Below, one piece after another: positions 23,321 through 34,974 of a DNA stretch of 64,000 nt; position 1 is the stretch's first letter, and every line of letters starts with the position of its first letter. The position numbers and the translations under genes were made by a program. The stretch lies in the NCBI RefSeq assembly GCF_949987515.2, contig NC_082684.1, positions 19,459,701 through 19,523,700 of the forward strand. Direction: 5' to 3'. The notes below the pieces were generated by a model that worked only from the letters and a program-made list of their open reading frames with translations, had not been told where the DNA came from and did not search any database. The stretch comes from Delphinus delphis. Lineage: Eukaryota > Chordata > Mammalia > Artiodactyla > Delphinidae.

Positions 23321-24589
23321 TACAATTTGAAGAGTTTATGAGAGAAAGACACTTTTATATCGTGGGTCCTGGGGAATATTGGAAATGATTTTAGGTAGCA
23401 CACAGTGGTAAGGGCAATTTTCTTCTCAATATTAAACAACTGGGTTCTTTGGCAAAGGAGAATGTAGACAGGAAACATCACAGACCAACCATATATAAGG
23501 CCTCCCATTCCCAGGATCAGGGGCCATCATTTGCCAAGCTATATCATCACCATCCTTGGTAGCACAGTATTCTGAGCCCAGGATTCAGGGCAAGATGATA
23601 AATGTGTCAAATAATCTCATTAGGTTTCTTCCTAGTAACCAGATTAAAAATTTCATTGGCAGTTACGATATAGCAACAAGAATCTATAAATCTTACATTT
23701 CCCCAAACTTTTGGTGAATATTTTTACATTGAATTAAGCTAAATTTTATAAGGAGATATATTTCTGATTACATATTTATATCTTCCAAATCTATGCAAAG
23801 GTTATGTGTTACTTTTTTACTGATAAAATAACTAACATCATCCATAATTATAATAAACAGACAACAATTTTTTATCCACCTACTGTAATTCAGTCTATTT
23901 ATTTTATTGAAAATTTAGCCTCTGATTGCACAGATCAAGATAAGTATTTATGGAGGGTGAGTAATGATGCTAGTAAGGTTTCAAAAGTCAGCACTTGCTT
24001 ATTAGAGGAAAGGTTATTCAGTATTCTGGTTAATATAAATTTTGAAATTTCATATTGCAGATCTGAGAATCTTGATGGTACTTAATAAAGAGTTTTGAAT
24101 GAGTTGATGAGGCAGATGATGAACGGAGGAGGAAAAACACAATTTTTCATTACCTTTTCAGGTGGGTAAACTTTCCTCCCGCTGACACAGAATAAACTTT
24201 TCAACACGGTCATTGTTACTTGTCCATGTTGAAAGATACTTTTGAAGATACTTTTTTCTCTCCATATGTTAACTCAGCCAGTAAAGACATTCTGCCCATC
24301 CTGTTTCACAAAAGAAGTGTATGGCAGAACCTAAGAAACACTTGTGAAGGCTGCAGCCCAGAAACACAGGCCTACTAATTACATTACTGGGACTTCATTA
24401 TAAAAGTATAAAATGTTTTCACTCCCCTGCACCTTACCACCACACCCAAAGGGGTCTAATATAATAACAGTGGGTTGCAGATGAAATACCTACAATTTTG
24501 AGGAGAGGTACTTAGAGACACCTTGAGAAAACAGAAACACTAGAGAACTTCGAAAACTCTGACACCTATACCTACTGCAAATATGAAAG
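23321..24589. other. No gene recognised
   Basis: AT-rich DNA with a 93-codon plus frame (23804-24085) lacking motifs. The last part may already belong to the L1M that follows. Confidence 0.45.
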
Positions 24590-24939
24590 ACAGCCCAACT
24601 CCCAGTCAAATTAATATAACCACAGATTGAGGAAGCTCAGGGAACATGCAGCAGGATATATATGAAAAAACTACACCTAGGCAAATCATACTGAAACTAC
24701 AGAAAAACAAATTCTTGAAAGAATTCATAAAGAAAACAGTACTTCTTACTTATAGAGGAACAATGTTAAGAATTGAAGTTGACTTCTTGTCAGAAACTAT
24801 TTAAGTAATAAAAAAGTAGAGTGAAATATTTAAATTTTCAAAAGAAAAAAACTCAACAACATAGAATACTATAACAAATGAAATTATACTTGAAAAGTTA
24901 AAGACAAATAAAGAATTTCTCAATTAAAAACAAATGGGA
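24590..24939 (+). repeat. Old L1M ORF1 fragment, left half (host of the next L1)
   Basis: Words such as 'gaggaagctcagggaacatg', 'cacctaggcaaatcatactg', 'acttcttgtcagaaactatt' and 'aatttctcaattaaaaac' follow the 3' half of L1M ORF1 in sense orientation. It continues at 30044 beyond the inserted L1. No frame is preserved. Confidence 0.7.
24924..24939. repeat. Target-site duplication, left copy
   Basis: TTAAAAACAAATGGGA. It pairs with TTAAAAATACATGGGA at 30028-30043 (14 of 16 identical) and starts with the TTAAAA cleavage context of the L1 endonuclease. Confidence 0.85.
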
Positions 24940-25039
24940 GAGAGAGCCTCATCCACCAGAGGGCAGACAGCAGAAGCAAGAAGAGCTACATTCCTGAAAC
25001 CTGTGGAAAAAAACCCACATTCACAGAAAGGTAGACAAA

Positions 25040-25946
25040 ATGAAAAGGCAGAGGGCTATGCACTAGGTGAAGGAAAATGATAAAGCCCCAGAAAAAACAA
25101 TTAAATGAAGTAGAGATAGACAACCTTCCAGAAAAAGAATTCAGAATAATGATAGTGAATATGATCCAGGACCTTGGAAAAAGAATAGAGGCAAAGATCG
25201 AGAAGATGCAAGAAATGATTAGCAAAGACCTAGAAGAATGAAAGAACAAACAAACAGAGATGAACAATACAATAACTGAAAAGAAAACTACACTAGAAGG
25301 AATAAATGGCAGAATAACTGAGGCAGAAGAACAGATAAGTGACCTGGAAGACCGAATGGTGTAATTCACTGCCATGGAACAGAATAAAGAAAAAAGAATG
25401 AAAAGAAATGAAGACAGCCTAAGAAACCTCTGGGACACCATTAAACACAACAACATTCACATTATAGGGGTCCCAGAAGGAGAAGAAAGAGAGAAAGGAC
25501 CCAAGAAAATATTTGAAGAGATTATAGTCAAAAAATTCCCTAACATGGGAAAGGAAATAGCCACCCAAGTCCAGGAAGTGCAGAGAGTCCCAGGCAAGGT
25601 AAACCCAAGAAGAAACACACCGAGATGCATAGTAATCAAATTACAAAAATTAAAGACAAAGAAAAATTATTAAAAGCAACAAGGGAAAACCGACAAATAA
25701 CATACAAGGGAACTCCCATAAGGTTAACAGATGAATTCTCAACAGGAACTCTACAAGCCAGAAGGGAGTGGCATGATATATTTAAAGTGATGAAAGGGAA
25801 AAACCTACAACCTAGATTACTCTACGTGGAAAGCATCTCAATTAAGATTTGACAGAAAAATCAAAAGCTTTATAGACAAGCAAAAGCTAAGAGAATTCAG
25901 CACCACCAAACCAGCTCTAAAACAAATGATAAAAGAACTTCTCTAA
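25040..25946 (+). pseudogene. L1 ORF1 pseudogene (RNA-binding chaperone ORF1p)
   Basis: ORF1p is the L1 nucleic-acid chaperone that trimerises through a coiled coil and coats L1 RNA in the cytoplasm. Here the start context ATGAAAAGGCAGAGGGC is kept, followed by the lysine/glutamate-rich coiled-coil region (to about 25370), the RRM-like domain (about 25370-25620; residues near IIGVPEGEE) and the C-terminal domain (to about 25946; residues near RLTDEFSTGTLQARREWHDI). The frame is broken by stops at 25064 (TAG), 25239 (TGA) and 25362 (TAA) and by at least three frameshifts: between 25066 and 25239, between 25625 and 25673, and near 25840. The longest intact piece is about 100 codons (25374-25673). 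The short frames on the opposite strand are shadows. Confidence 0.92.
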
Positions 25947-26004
25947 GTGGGAAACACAAGAGAAGAAAAGGACCTACAAAAACAAACTCAAAACAATTAA
26001 GAAA

Positions 26005-29000
26005 ATGGTAATAAGAACATACATATTGATAATCACCTTAAATGTGAATGGATTAAATGCTCCAACCAAAAGACACAGGCTCACTGAATGGATACAAAAA
26101 CAAGACCCATACATGTGCTGTCTACAAGAGACCCACTTCAGACCTAGGGACACATACAGACTGAAAGTGAGGGCATGGAAAAAGATATTCCATGCAAATG
26201 GAAATAAAAAGAAAGCTGGAGTAGCAATCCTCATATCAGAATAAAATAGACTTTAAAATAAAGAATGCTATAAGAGACAAGGAAGGACACTACATAATGA
26301 TCAAGAGATTAGTCCAAGAAGAAGATATAACAATTCTAAATATATATGCACCCAACATAGGAGCACCTCAATACATAAGGCAAATGCTAACAGCTATAAA
26401 GGAGGAAATCAGTGGTAACACAATAGTAGTGAGGGACTTTAATACCTCACTTACACCAATGGACAGATCATCCAGGCAGAAAATTAATAAGGAAACACAA
26501 GCATTGAATGAAATAATAGACCAGATGGATTTAATTGATATTTATAGGACATTCTATCTGAAAACAGCAGATTACACTTTCATCTCAAGTTCACATGGAA
26601 TATTCTCCAGGATAGATCACATCTTGGGTCACAAACTGAGCCTCAGAAAATTTAAGAAAGTTGAAATCACATCAAACATCTTTCCCAATCAAAACACTAT
26701 GAGATTAGAAATCAATTACAGGAACAAAAAATATATAAAAATACAAACATATGGAGTCTAAACAATACATTACTAAATAACCAAGAGATCACTGAAGAAA
26801 TCAAACAGGAAATAAAAAAAAAAACCTAGAGACAAATGACAATGAAAACACGATGATCCAATACCTATGGGATGCAGGAAAAGCAGTTCTAAGAAGGAAG
26901 TTTATAGCAATACAATCCTACCCCAAGAAACAAGAAAAATCTCAAATAAACAATATAACCTTACATCTAAAGGAACTGAAGAAAGAAGAACAAATAAAAC
27001 CCAAAGTTTGCAGCGGGAAATAAATCATAAAGATCAGAAAAGAAATAAATGAAATAGAAACAAAACAATAGCAAAGATCAATAAAACTAAAAGCTGGTTA
27101 TTTGAGAAGATAAACAAAATTGATAAACCTTTAGCCAGACTCATCAAGAAAAAGAGGGAGTGGACTCAAATCAATAAAGTTAGAAATGAAAAAGGTGAAG
27201 TTACACCAGACAGTGCAGAAATACAAAGCATCCTAAGAGACTACTACAAGCAACTCTATGCCAAAAAAATGGACAACCTGGAAGAAATGGACAAGTTCTC
27301 AGAAAGGTGTAACCTTCCAAGACTGAACCAGGAAGAAATAGGAAACATGAACAGACCAATCACAAGTAATGAAATTGAAACTGTGATTAAAAATCTTCAA
27401 ACAAACAGAAGTCCAGGACCAGATAGCTTCACAGGCGAATTCTATCAAACATTTAGAGAAAAGCTAACACCCATCCTTCTCAAACTTTTCCAAAACTTTA
27501 CAGAGGAAGGAACACTCCCAAACTCATTCTATGAGGCCACCATCACCGTGATACCAAACCAGACAAAGATATTACAAAAAAAGAAAAGTACAGACCAATA
27601 TCATTGATGAATATAGATACAAAAATCCTCAACAAAATACTAGTAAACAGAATCTAACAACACATTAAAAGGATCATATACCATGATCAAGTGGGCTTTG
27701 TCTCAGAGATGCAAAAATTCTTCAGTATATGGAAATCAATCAATGTGATGCACCATATTAACAAATTGAAAAATAAAAACCATATGATCATCTCAATTGA
27801 TGCAGAAAAAGCTTTTGCCAAAATTCAACACCCGTTTATGATAAAAGTTCTCCAGATAGTGGGCATAGAGGGAACCTAACTCAACACCATAAAGGACATA
27901 TACAACAAACCCACAGCAAACATCATTCTCAATGGTGAAAAACTGAAAACATTTCCTCTAAGATCAGGAATAAGACAAGGATGTCCACTCTCACCACTAT
28001 TATTCAACATAGTTTTGGAAGTCCTAGCCACAGCAATCAGAGAAGAAAAAGAAATAAAAAAGGAATGCGAATTGGAAAAGAAAAAGTAAAACTGTCACTG
28101 TTTGCAAATGACATGATATTATACATAGGTAATCCTAAAAATGCCACCAGAAAACTTCTAGAGCTAATCAATGAATGTGGTAAAGCTGCAGGATACAAAA
28201 TTAATTCACAGAAATCTCCTGCATTCCTATACACTAACAACAGAAGATCAGAAAGGGAAATTAAGGAAACAATCCCATTCACCATTGCAACAAAAAGAAT
28301 AAAATACCTAGGAATAAACCTACCTAAGGAGGTGAAAGACCTGTACTCAGAAAACTATAAGACACTGATGAAAGAAATCAAAGATGATACAAACAGATGG
28401 AGAGATATACCATGTTCTTGGATTGGAAGAATCAATATTATGAAAATGACTATACTACCCAAAACAATCTGTATCAAATTACCAATGACATCTTTTACAT
28501 AACTAGAACACAAAAATTTTAAAATTAGTATGGAGACACAAAATACACCAAATAGCCAAAACAATCTTGAGGGAAAAAACAGAACAGAGGAATCAGACTT
28601 CCTGACTTCAGACTATACTACAAAGCTACAGTAATCAAGACAATATGGCATGGGCACAAAAATCAAAATATAGAGCAATGGAACAGGATAGAAAGCCCAG
28701 AGATAAACCTATGCACCTATAGTCAACTAATCTATGACAAAGGAGGCAAGGATATACAATAGAGAAAAGAAAGTCTCTTCAATAGGTGGTCCTGGGAAAA
28801 CTGGACAGCCACATGTAAAAGAATGAAATTAGAACACTTCCTAACACCATACACAAAAATAAACTCCAAATGGATTAAAGACCTAAATATAAGACCACAC
28901 ACTGTAAAACTCTTAGAGGAAAACCTAGAAAGAACACCTTTTGACATAAATCACAGCAAGATCTTTTTTTGACCCTCCTTCTAGTGTAATGGAAATAAAA

Positions 29001-29822
29001 AAAAAAAACAAATAAAGAGGACCTAATGAAACTTAAAAACTTTTGCACAGCAAAGGAAACTATAAACAAGACGAAAAGCAACCCTAAGAATGGGAGAAAA
29101 TATTTGCAAACGAATCAACGGACAAATGATTATTCTCCAAAATATATAAACAGCTCATGCAGCTCAATATTAAAAAAAACAAACAACCCAATAAAAAAAT
29201 GAACAGAAGACCTAAATAGACATTTCTTCAAAGAAGACATACAGATGGCCAAGAAGCACATGAAAAGCTGCCCAACATCACTAATTATTAGAAAAATGCA
29301 AATCAAAACTACAATGAAATATCACCTCACACAAGTTAGAATGGGCATCATCAGATAATCTACAAACAACAAATGCTGGAGAGGGTGTGGAGAAAAGGGA
29401 ATCCTCTTGCACTGTTGGTGGGAATGTAAATTGATACAGCCACTATGGATAACAGCAAAAACTTAAAATTTAGTTTTTTGGTTCCTTAAAAAACGAAAAC
29501 TAGAATTACCATATGAGCCAGAAATCCAACTACTGGACATATACACAGTGAAAACCATAATTCAAAAAGACACATGCACCCCAATGTTCATTGCAGCACT
29601 ATTTACAATAGCCAGGTCACAGAATCAACCTAAATGCCCATTGATGGACGAATGCATAAAGAAGATGTGGTACATATATATAGTGGAATATTAGCCATAA
29701 AAAGGAATGAAATTGGGTCTTTTGTAGAGATGTGGATGGACCTAGAGACTGTCATACAGAGTGAAGTAAGTCAGAAAGAGAAAAACAAGTATTGTATGTT
29801 AATGCATAAATATGGAATATAG
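26005..29822 (+). pseudogene. L1 ORF2 pseudogene (endonuclease-reverse transcriptase)
   Basis: ORF2p nicks DNA and copies L1 RNA at the nick. The start ATGGTAATAAGAACATAC at 26005 lies 58 bases after ORF1, the usual spacing. In order: AP-type endonuclease (26005 to about 26730; NVNGLNAP and LQETHF visible), linker, reverse transcriptase (about 27400-28300; [20 protein letters not shown]), and the C-terminal Cys/His segment (about 29380-29430, C-C-H-C spacing still readable). Length is about 3.82 kb, close to the normal 1,270-odd codons. It is dead: a one-base insertion near 26236 shifts the frame, a second shift lies before 26761, in-frame stops occur near 27655 and at 27877, the catalytic FADD reads FAND (28101-28112), and the endonuclease SDHN motif reads PNQN. 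Confidence 0.93.
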
Positions 29823-29907
29823 AAAAATGGTACAGATGAACCAGTTTGCAAGGCAGAAATAGAGACGCAGATGTAGAGAACCAACGTATGGACACCAAGG
29901 GGGGAAA

Positions 29908-29938
29908 GCAGGGGTGGTGGTGGTGGGGGTGGTGGGAT
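29908..29938 (+). other. G-rich block in L1 3' UTR
   Basis: GGGGTGGTGGTGGTGGGGG followed by TGGTGGG. Three runs of at least three G plus several GG pairs, so at least a weak G-quadruplex is plausible. Such blocks are usual in L1 3' UTRs. Confidence 0.6.
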
Positions 29939-30027
29939 GAATTGGGAGATTGAGATTGACATGTATAAACTAATATGTATAAAATAGATAACTAAGAAGA
30001 ACCTCTGTCTAAAAAATAAAACAAAAT

Positions 30028-30043
30028 TTAAAAATACATGGGA
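30028..30043. repeat. Target-site duplication, right copy
   Basis: TTAAAAATACATGGGA; partner of 24924-24939. Confidence 0.85.
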
Positions 30044-30350
30044 ATTCATAGCCAGCTGAGTTGCACTACAAAAATGTTTAGTAGAGCTTATTCTGGGATA
30101 AAGGAATTACATATGTTAGAAACTCAGATCTACATAAAGAAAGAAGAGTGTTGGAGAATAAATAAATAATGACAAAATAAAATCTTTATTTTCTAATTAA
30201 TTGATCCAAAAGGTTACTATTTAGTTAAAGTAATGATAAGATAAATGAATGACAGAAACGTTATAAATGACAGGAGGGAAAAATTGGGACTACTCTGTTA
30301 TAAATTACCTGCACTACACGTGGAAGAGTATAGCGTTTGTAAAAAATTAA
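30044..30350 (+). repeat. Old L1M, right half (ORF1 end and inter-ORF spacer)
   Basis: Resumes where 24939 broke off: 'attcatagccagctgagttg', 'actacaaaaatgtttag', then the long AT-rich spacer with 'cactacacgtggaagagtat'. This proves that the young L1 landed inside the older one. Confidence 0.75.
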
Positions 30351-30379
30351 TATACAGAAACCTTAATTAAATAGAATTG

Positions 30380-30665
30380 GGAGATCAGTAGGGGGAGCTC
30401 TCATGCCCTGCAACATTAGCAGAGTACAATAGGAAGAAACAAGACTCTTTATTGACAACAACTGAGCCAATGAATAGCTGTGGACTCTTTACTATAGCCC
30501 TCCCATGTTCCTTTCCATCTCTATAAAAGCGCTCTCTTTCTTTGCCGTTGCAGGACTTGCATGGGGGGGGCTTGCCATGGTTGAAGACCGTGAATTGCAA
30601 TTCTCTGCTGATCCCAAATAAACCCATCTTTGTTGGAGAAATATCTGAAAGTCTGGTTAGGGTTG
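30380..30665 (+). mobile_element. Endogenous-retrovirus-type LTR fragment (U3 end, R, U5)
   Basis: Contains a TATA-like CTATAAAAGCGC at about 30522-30533, a pyrimidine-rich segment after it, and a polyadenylation signal AAATAAACC near 30617 followed by 'gttggagaaatatctgaaag'. This is the order of the promoter/R/U5 part of a gammaretrovirus-like LTR. No retroviral genes adjoin it. The 80-codon minus-strand frame is chance. Confidence 0.6.
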
Positions 30666-30739
30666 GTTTGCTTGCTTAGAGAGCCAGTTTACCAGAACAT
30701 CACCTCAAGGAAGGTTTGCATCCAGTGAAAAACCCAACT

Positions 30740-31475
30740 CTAATAACTTTATTCTATCTTCACTACTCCCACTTCGGTTCAAGACATGTGTACCTCTTGC
30801 CTAGACTCTAGTAAGAGCTTCTTATAAGTTCTGCTTTCTTTCTCTCTTGCTTCCCTGCAATTCAATGGCCAAACAACAGCCAATAATATTGTTAAGCTCA
30901 ATCAGAACATGCAACTCCCTGGTTCACTATTATCCAATAGTTTCTCATTTAGAATCAAATATAAATAGCTTGTAAATTCTAAAAGTGATACCTGCTTACC
31001 TCTCTGGGATCATCTACCATCACACTTCCATTCTATCAGTCCCACTGATTTTCTTTCTGTTCTTCAAATGTCCCAAGATATTCCAGTTTGGGGATAGTGA
31101 GCCTGCTGTTCATGTCATCTGAAAGACTCTTTACATAGCTGGCTTCTTTCTGTTATTGGATCATAGTTCAAATGTTCTCACCTTTGTAAAGGATTTCTTA
31201 ACCACACAATCTAAAACAATGTCTCCCCCTCTTTCTCTGTCTCCATTACCTGACATTTTTTTCCAGTATTTCTCTACTCATAGATTAGCATTGTAGTTGT
31301 TTTTACCATTACTTTCATGCTTGTTTTTTGTCCCACCCACACAAAGCACTCCCCACTGGAATGTCAAATCCCTATCTGAAATGATCCTGATTCTTGTATC
31401 CTTATTGCTTAGAATAATGCCCAGAATATAGCAGGTAATTAATAAATATATTTTTCAATGAATGTGAGTAAATTG
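30740..31475 (+). repeat. L2 LINE, long 3' end
   Basis: About 735 bases of sense L2 3' region in consensus order: 'gcaactccctggttcacta', 'aatagcttgtaaattctaaa', 'cctgcttacctctctggga', 'catagctggcttctttctgt', 'gtaaaggatttcttaacca', 'cactggaatgtcaaatccc', 'agaataatgcccagaatata', ending 'ttaataaatatatttttcaa'. Unusually long for an L2 copy. Confidence 0.8.
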
Positions 31476-32333
31476 GTGGGTGAGACAGGTGGTAGGCCTC
31501 AGACCCAACTTCTAGTTTTATGAACTGCTGAGAATTCTTTGTATCAGCTGAGAGTTCAGCTCAGTTCAAACTGAGAGCACCCAGTTCAAACAGAAGTTTC
31601 TCTTGGTGAGTACTTAAGCTTTATACCAACATATAACTACACAAGTAATGTATGTGAAACACTGCTAGTTCCTTAGATGAAAGACACAAATTATGGAAGT
31701 CAAAATGTATTTAATCAGGAATGAAAAGCATAAAATTAGAAAATGGGCTTGCTATAGTTATAAAATTCTGAAGTGAAAGAATTAAAACACACCAAAGGCC
31801 TTTTCTTATCACTTCTAATTATCCAGATGTTCTTTATCAGAAAAACAGTGCTTATAACACAAAGGGTTTATTATTTCCTAGTGATGGTGTGATAAAATTG
31901 ATCCCCTCTTAAGTTGTTGATAGAAACATATAATTATTTTGAATAAGCATGTGGCTAATAAGTTCCCAAATCTTTATAAATTCATATTACCTTTACTTTA
32001 GCAAACACTTTTCTGAAACTTCTCTAAGAAATGATCAAATATATGAGGCTAAGATGGAGTGAAAAGTTTATGCATGGATGTATTTCTAACAGTATTACTT
32101 ATAATAGAGAAAAAAATGGAAAAAAAAATGAAAATGAAGGCCAAGCACCTTATGTTTCATAAATATGGCAGAATATTAGACTGGTCTAATTCTATACAAA
32201 TTAAAACACATTGTTAAATTTTATAAAATAATGATAAAAGTAATTATATGAAGAAGAATGAAAGGTATACAGATAATTATATTCTTTTTGTCTCTTTTCT
32301 AATTCATTTAACTTGGCGAGTACTCTTCTAAGT
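31476..32333. other. No gene; possible faint L1M trace
   Basis: AT-rich. At about 32060-32180, 'cagtattacttataatagag' with A-runs recalls an L1M 3' UTR but is too diverged to call. Confidence 0.4.
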
Positions 32334-32361
32334 TGAAATTATATATTTATATATATATATA

Positions 32362-32570
32362 TTTTTCTTTTTTTTTTTTCGGTACACGGGCCTCTCACTG
32401 TTGTGGGCTCTCCCGTTGCGGAGCACAGGCTCCGGACGCGCAGGCTCAGCGGCCATGGCTCACAGGCCCAGCCGCTCCGCAGCATGTGGGATCTTCCCGG
32501 ACCGGGGCACGAACCCAGTACCCTGCATCGGCAGGCAGACTCTCAACCGCTGTGCCACCAGGGAAACCCT
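32362..32570 (-). mobile_element. CHR-2-type tRNA-derived SINE (cetacean)
   Basis: Minus-strand SINE with its poly-A read as a T-run at 32362-32379. On the minus strand the 5' end reads AGGGTTTCCCTGGTGGCACA with a pol III A-box-like TGGCACAGCGG and a B-box GGTTCGTGCCC, followed by the GC-rich unique body (ccatggccgctgagcctgcg). It is flanked by a decayed duplication (TGAAATTATATATTTATA at 32334 onwards and TGAAGTATATTTTTATA at 32570 onwards). Little diverged, hence young relative to its surroundings. CHR SINEs mark Cetacea, hippopotamus and ruminants, and this body type is the one abundant in whales and dolphins. Three overlapping plus-strand frames and one minus-strand frame over it are chance. 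Confidence 0.92.
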
Positions 32571-32589
32571 GAAGTATATTTTTATAATA

Positions 32590-33224
32590 AAATCTTAGTT
32601 GTTTTTTGGTGTTTTTGCAAATATTTTCTTTCTGTGGTTTATATAATCTAAGAGTTAGTAGTAATTTTAGTAGAAAATTATTATTGAATACATAGACATT
32701 CATAATTTAGTTAAACCTTTAGTTAGTAGACAGTTTTGTGCAGGACAATATTATGTTCCTGAAATAAAAATGTAGTTTTTGGTTGGTTTTTGTTTTGATT
32801 TTTTTACCTTCCCACAAATAGCTGTGTGATCTTGATGTAATCCTGGTACCTTCACTATATACACTTGCTTGGGAGGTAACTTTAAGATTTCACAAAATAG
32901 TAGCTGATGTTTCCAAATATAAATGTGAAATATTTAAGCAGGTCTGCCTCTGAGATTTTAGTTAGAATTTCCTTTAAGCAAAGAGGCAAAGAATTGAGAG
33001 AAGGGAATACTTTGGGGAATGTTATGATTCACCAGGACTCCATTTTAGCCATGAGAAATAAATATCCTCATTTTTCTCTTCCTTACCATGAAATATTTAC
33101 TTTTACTTTTCAGTATTCTATCACTGCCATTCCTTGTGTTTTACAATCACAGACTGATATATAATACAATGCTATATAATTGTATACTGTTGCAAAGTGT
33201 GGGCTTTAAATTTTAAAAAGTCTG
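32590..33224. other. No gene recognised
   Basis: Non-repetitive DNA. An 85-codon plus frame (32907-33164) has no recognisable motif. Confidence 0.45.
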
Positions 33225-33420
33225 AGTAAAATTTGATTTCATTTATGACTAGTTATGCAGCCTTAGACAAAATATTCACATTTGCTATGTCATAGTTTAC
33301 TCATTTCAGAATCCAGAGATGATTTCCATTGGGAAAGATTTACTGTGAGGAAGAAATAAAAAATTATTCCTAAAGTGCCTGGCATGTAGAAAGTATTCAG
33401 AATGTCAGTTGCCCCTTCCC
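33225..33420 (+). repeat. MIR SINE
   Basis: 'tatgcagccttagacaaaat', 'catagtttactcatttcaga' and 'agtgcctggcatgtagaaag' in sense MIR order. Confidence 0.65.
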
Positions 33421-33469
33421 CAACTATGTATAACTATGTACAAACTATATTATATTCTCATAGAGCCAG

Positions 33470-33580
33470 TGACCACATCATATAGAGTAACAGAGAGAAC
33501 AATTATTTGTATTCCTTGCAGCATCTAGCACTCTGCCTTGAGCATCATATGTACTGTCTCCATAAATACTTGTGGATGGA
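33470..33580 (+). repeat. L2 3' end
   Basis: 'attccttgcagcatctagc', 'ctctgccttgagcatcata' and 'aaatacttgtggatgg' follow the L2 tail in sense orientation. Confidence 0.6.
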
Positions 33581-34787
33581 TATACTGACTACAAGATGAC
33601 TTTTATGGTAAAAAAAGGACTACATAAATTGAAAACATTTCATTTGCCTTTTTCCTTTTCTGAACGTCATTTTTTTACAAAGCTTATACTAATTAAAATT
33701 CAATTAATCAACTCATTCCATCTAGCAGATTGGTTGATATATTCTTCTGTTTAATCAGGCTAATTAAATGAAGGACATACTTGATATTGCTGGTCTATTC
33801 AATGCAAATATCTTTACAAAAAATGCACATAAATAATTATTCTGTACATTTTTTAAGGCATAGAAACTATAAAGACGTTGGCTTTAAGTAAGGCCACCAT
33901 CATCTTACTCCTTGTCAAGATTGTACAAATACACACCAGGGACATTATTTCTTTGAGAACTGGTGTCATTTCTAAAAAAGTATGAATTTAAATGTGTCTC
34001 ACATCACCAGGAGATTTTTACCCCCATAGTAGTTCTGAAAAGGGTCTCAATCACATTAATATGAGGAATAATATCTACATGTCATTATTTAGATGCAAAT
34101 TTCTCTCTGTGATAGCAGCTCATCGAGGTGATTGAGGTCATCACCTTCAGCCCACTGTGAATAAATAGCATTTGGTAAAGAAATGACTTTTGCAATAAGG
34201 CTGGCCTGTTCCTGAAGTCATTTGTTGACTGTTCTCAACACACATTGTCTCTGCAATGCAATGTGTACACAGACTTTGGCTGTAGTTGAAATTCTGGCTC
34301 ATTGGCTGCCATGATTGTGACAGCAATTTATCACAGAGGGAGAACCATGTGTAGGTTATCTTTTTTCCAAATGGAAAAGAATGTTATTAAAATCAACCTG
34401 AACAACACTTCCCACTCATTCTCTGCCCCCTGCACAATATTCTTAACATCTAATCAAGTGAACTACTAAATGGCTTTGAAGGAAAGTGAAAGGGAATGAA
34501 AAGCAGTTACTGTAACCATGACTGATATGAATTTTATATTTATTTTGGCTTTTAACCTAATGGTGTTGCTGAATCTGAATTCAATTATGTTTTCATTTTA
34601 TTGCTAATGATCCTCTATAAATTACTATATATCAGTCCGCAGATTAAATGCATGGTGGTCATGACTTTACACTCTTTATTAAGATCTTTTCTTGTTCAAG
34701 CTTTCTTCTGGATTTAAGCACATAAAAATCCCACACACTAACATTATAACAGTTATTTTTAAATCAAAATTGAATTTTATAATTTTT
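33581..34787. other. No gene recognised; repeat-poor
   Basis: About 1.2 kb of non-repetitive DNA. The part 34080-34350 is less AT-rich than its neighbours but shows no reading frame of note. Confidence 0.45.
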
Positions 34788-34912
34788 CAGCAATTCAACA
34801 AACATTTGTTGAACACCAACTACATGCAAAACACTGAGTTGAATATTCTGGGAGAAGTAGTTTGAGTAAGTCAAGATTACTTGTCTCAAAGAATCCATAC
34901 TCCAGTTAATGT
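34788..34912 (-). repeat. L2 3' end fragment
   Basis: 'caattcaacaaacatttgtt', 'aacaccaactacatgcaaaa' and 'cactgagttgaatattctgg' are the reverse complement of an L2 tail. Confidence 0.65.
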
Positions 34913-34974
34913 TACAGTAATTTTAATTAATTCCTACTGTGACTAAAATGTTTCTACTATCTTAATGATAACCG

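Larger units (their letters stand above)
24940..30027 (+). mobile_element. Near full-length, inactive L1 (5'-truncated in the 5' UTR)
   Basis: About 5.1 kb, sense orientation: roughly 100 bases of 5' UTR, ORF1, a 58-base spacer, ORF2, a 3' UTR with a GGT/GGGG-rich block (29908-29938) and an A-rich tail. It is bounded by a 16-bp target duplication with two mismatches and sits inside an older L1M. The truncation removes the promoter and both reading frames are broken, so it is a fossil. Confidence 0.92.

Noticed and set aside
24986..25456. 156-codon minus-strand frame, serine/phenylalanine-rich
   Set aside because: It is the antisense shadow of the L1 ORF1 coiled-coil region (GAA/AAG-rich sense codons give TTC/CTT).
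32380..32570. Possible tRNA gene because of A- and B-box-like motifs
   Set aside because: The motifs belong to a tRNA-derived SINE; no cloverleaf with an intact acceptor stem is present.
32333..32703. Several overlapping open frames of 65-85 codons, rich in Arg/Gly/Pro
   Set aside because: They are read through the GC-rich body of the CHR SINE; the same frames would occur at every SINE copy.
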